From Caulobacteraceae bacterium (GTDB lineage: Bacteria > Pseudomonadota > Alphaproteobacteria > Caulobacterales > Caulobacteraceae): a stretch of DNA of 64,000 bases. Location of the stretch: NCBI GenBank assembly GCA_019748055.1, contig JAIEQC010000024.1, positions 60,093 through 124,092 on the forward strand, given 5' to 3'. Under the pieces are notes generated by a model that did no database searches, was not told the DNA's origin, and was given only the letters and a program-made list of their open reading frames with translations. Of the stretch, positions 63,537 through 64,000 are shown in pieces (position 1 is the first letter of the stretch; each line of letters starts with the position of its first letter). The position numbers and the translations under genes are program-made.

Positions 63537-64000
63537 ATGGCCGACATCCTGACCCCCGCCCTCGGTGAAAGCGTCACCGAGGCCACCATCGCCAAGTGGA
63601 CCAAGTCCGCGGGCGAGGCGGTGACCAAGGACGAAATCCTGGTCGAGCTGGAGACCGACAAGGTCTCGCTCGAGGTCGTGGCCCCGGCCGACGGCGTGCT
63701 GGCCGAGATCAGGGCCGAGGCCGGCGCCACGGTCGTTCCGGGCACGGTTCTGGGCGTGGTCACCGAAGGCGCCGCTGCGGCGGCGCCGAAGCCCGAAGCC
63801 AAGGCGGATCCCGCGCCCGCCGCCGTCCCGGCCAACACCGGTTCGGCCCAGATCAAGTCAGGCGACGCCCCGCACCTGTCGCCCGCCGTTCAGCGCGTCG
63901 TGTCCGAAACCGGCGTCGATCCGAAGGCGATCACGCCGACCGGACCCAAGGGCAACGTCACCAAGGCCGACGCGGTCGCCGCCGCCGCGGCTCCGAAGGC
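63537..64000 (+). CDS. sucB: 2-oxoglutarate dehydrogenase E2 component (dihydrolipoyl succinyltransferase), N-terminal part
   Basis: The first 154 codons are inside the window; the catalytic domain runs off the right edge. The lipoyl domain is complete (about 1-78): ILTPALGESVTEATIAKWTK, with the lipoylated lysine in ELETDKVSLEVVAP (about Lys42). An Ala/Pro linker follows, then the peripheral-subunit-binding domain HLSPAVQRVVSETGVDPKAI with GPKGNVTKADAV (about 119-150). This is the succinyl-type E2 next to sucA. The gap of 33 nt has no strong ribosome-binding site, so coupled translation with sucA is possible. Confidence 0.96.
   Translation, partial: MADILTPALGESVTEATIAKWTKSAGEAVTKDEILVELETDKVSLEVVAPADGVLAEIRAEAGATVVPGTVLGVVTEGAAAAAPKPEAKADPAPAAVPANTGSAQIKSGDAPHLSPAVQRVVSETGVDPKAITPTGPKGNVTKADAVAAAAAPK

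Overview
The window is high-GC (roughly two thirds G+C by eye), densely packed alphaproteobacterial chromosome, most likely Caulobacteraceae and probably a Brevundimonas-like organism. The evidence is the order mutM ... enoyl-CoA hydratase - rpsT - dnaA, a podJ polarity gene whose promoter carries CtrA-type (TTAA-N7-TTAA) and GANTC (CcrM) sites, many promoters of the TTGaCgS-N14-GCTANAWC type, and a Caulobacter-style TonB-dependent receptor. No rRNA, tRNA, CRISPR array, integrase or transposase gene was seen. Genes sit very close together; about fifteen pairs overlap by ATGA/GTGA or TGATG. Only 931-1372 is a gene-free stretch longer than 300 bases.

Layout. 1-4.8 kb (minus strand): mutM, DUF1697, a small membrane protein, a dispersed repeat, enoyl-CoA hydratase, a small secreted protein, rpsT and the N-terminal 310 codons of dnaA. 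4.9-8.0 kb: OPT and YeiH-type transporters. 8.0-13.1 kb (minus): cytochrome c', an overlapping thiD-SMR-DUF486-folP-winged-helix cluster, a membrane protein and an acyltransferase. 13.3-16.3 kb: ABC-2 permease, argD, argF. 16.4-17.6 kb: a lower-GC two-gene cassette (JAMM/DUF4329-like protein with a TonB-box-like motif, plus a small secreted protein). 17.6-24 kb: PNPOx-like stress protein, podJ, TauE/SafE, TIGR02186 and DUF3429. 24.1-30.3 kb (minus): vsr, DUF2125, chorismate-mutase-like, hisC, an S9 peptidase and dapF. 30.3-39 kb: K+ channel with a zinc ribbon, two tandem prolyl oligopeptidases separated by a palindromic element, DUF1223, and a secreted PPC-like/CHAT pair whose CHAT gene is frameshifted. 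39-43 kb: phosphotransferase, glpK, threonine dehydratase-like and MaoC. 43-46.8 kb: a WbpB/WbpE-like sugar pair, GmhB-like phosphatase and alpha/beta hydrolase. 46.8-50.7 kb: second copy of the dispersed repeat, nadE, a long inverted-repeat element, ftsY and yciB. 50.8-56.1 kb: MarR with a lysine-rich tail, and a TetR / TonB-receptor / MFS uptake locus. 56.2-64 kb: sucC, three related secreted proteins, sucD, sucA and the start of sucB (TCA cycle).

Most of the window is conserved housekeeping. The parts that ordinary annotation does not explain are the JAMM/DUF4329 cassette, a TonB-box-like EIVVT motif in two proteins that are not receptors, a roughly 90-bp intergenic repeat with three GTGCAC palindromes present at two distant sites, three related exported proteins set inside the suc locus, the CHAT/PPC-like pair, and two different large palindromic intergenic elements.
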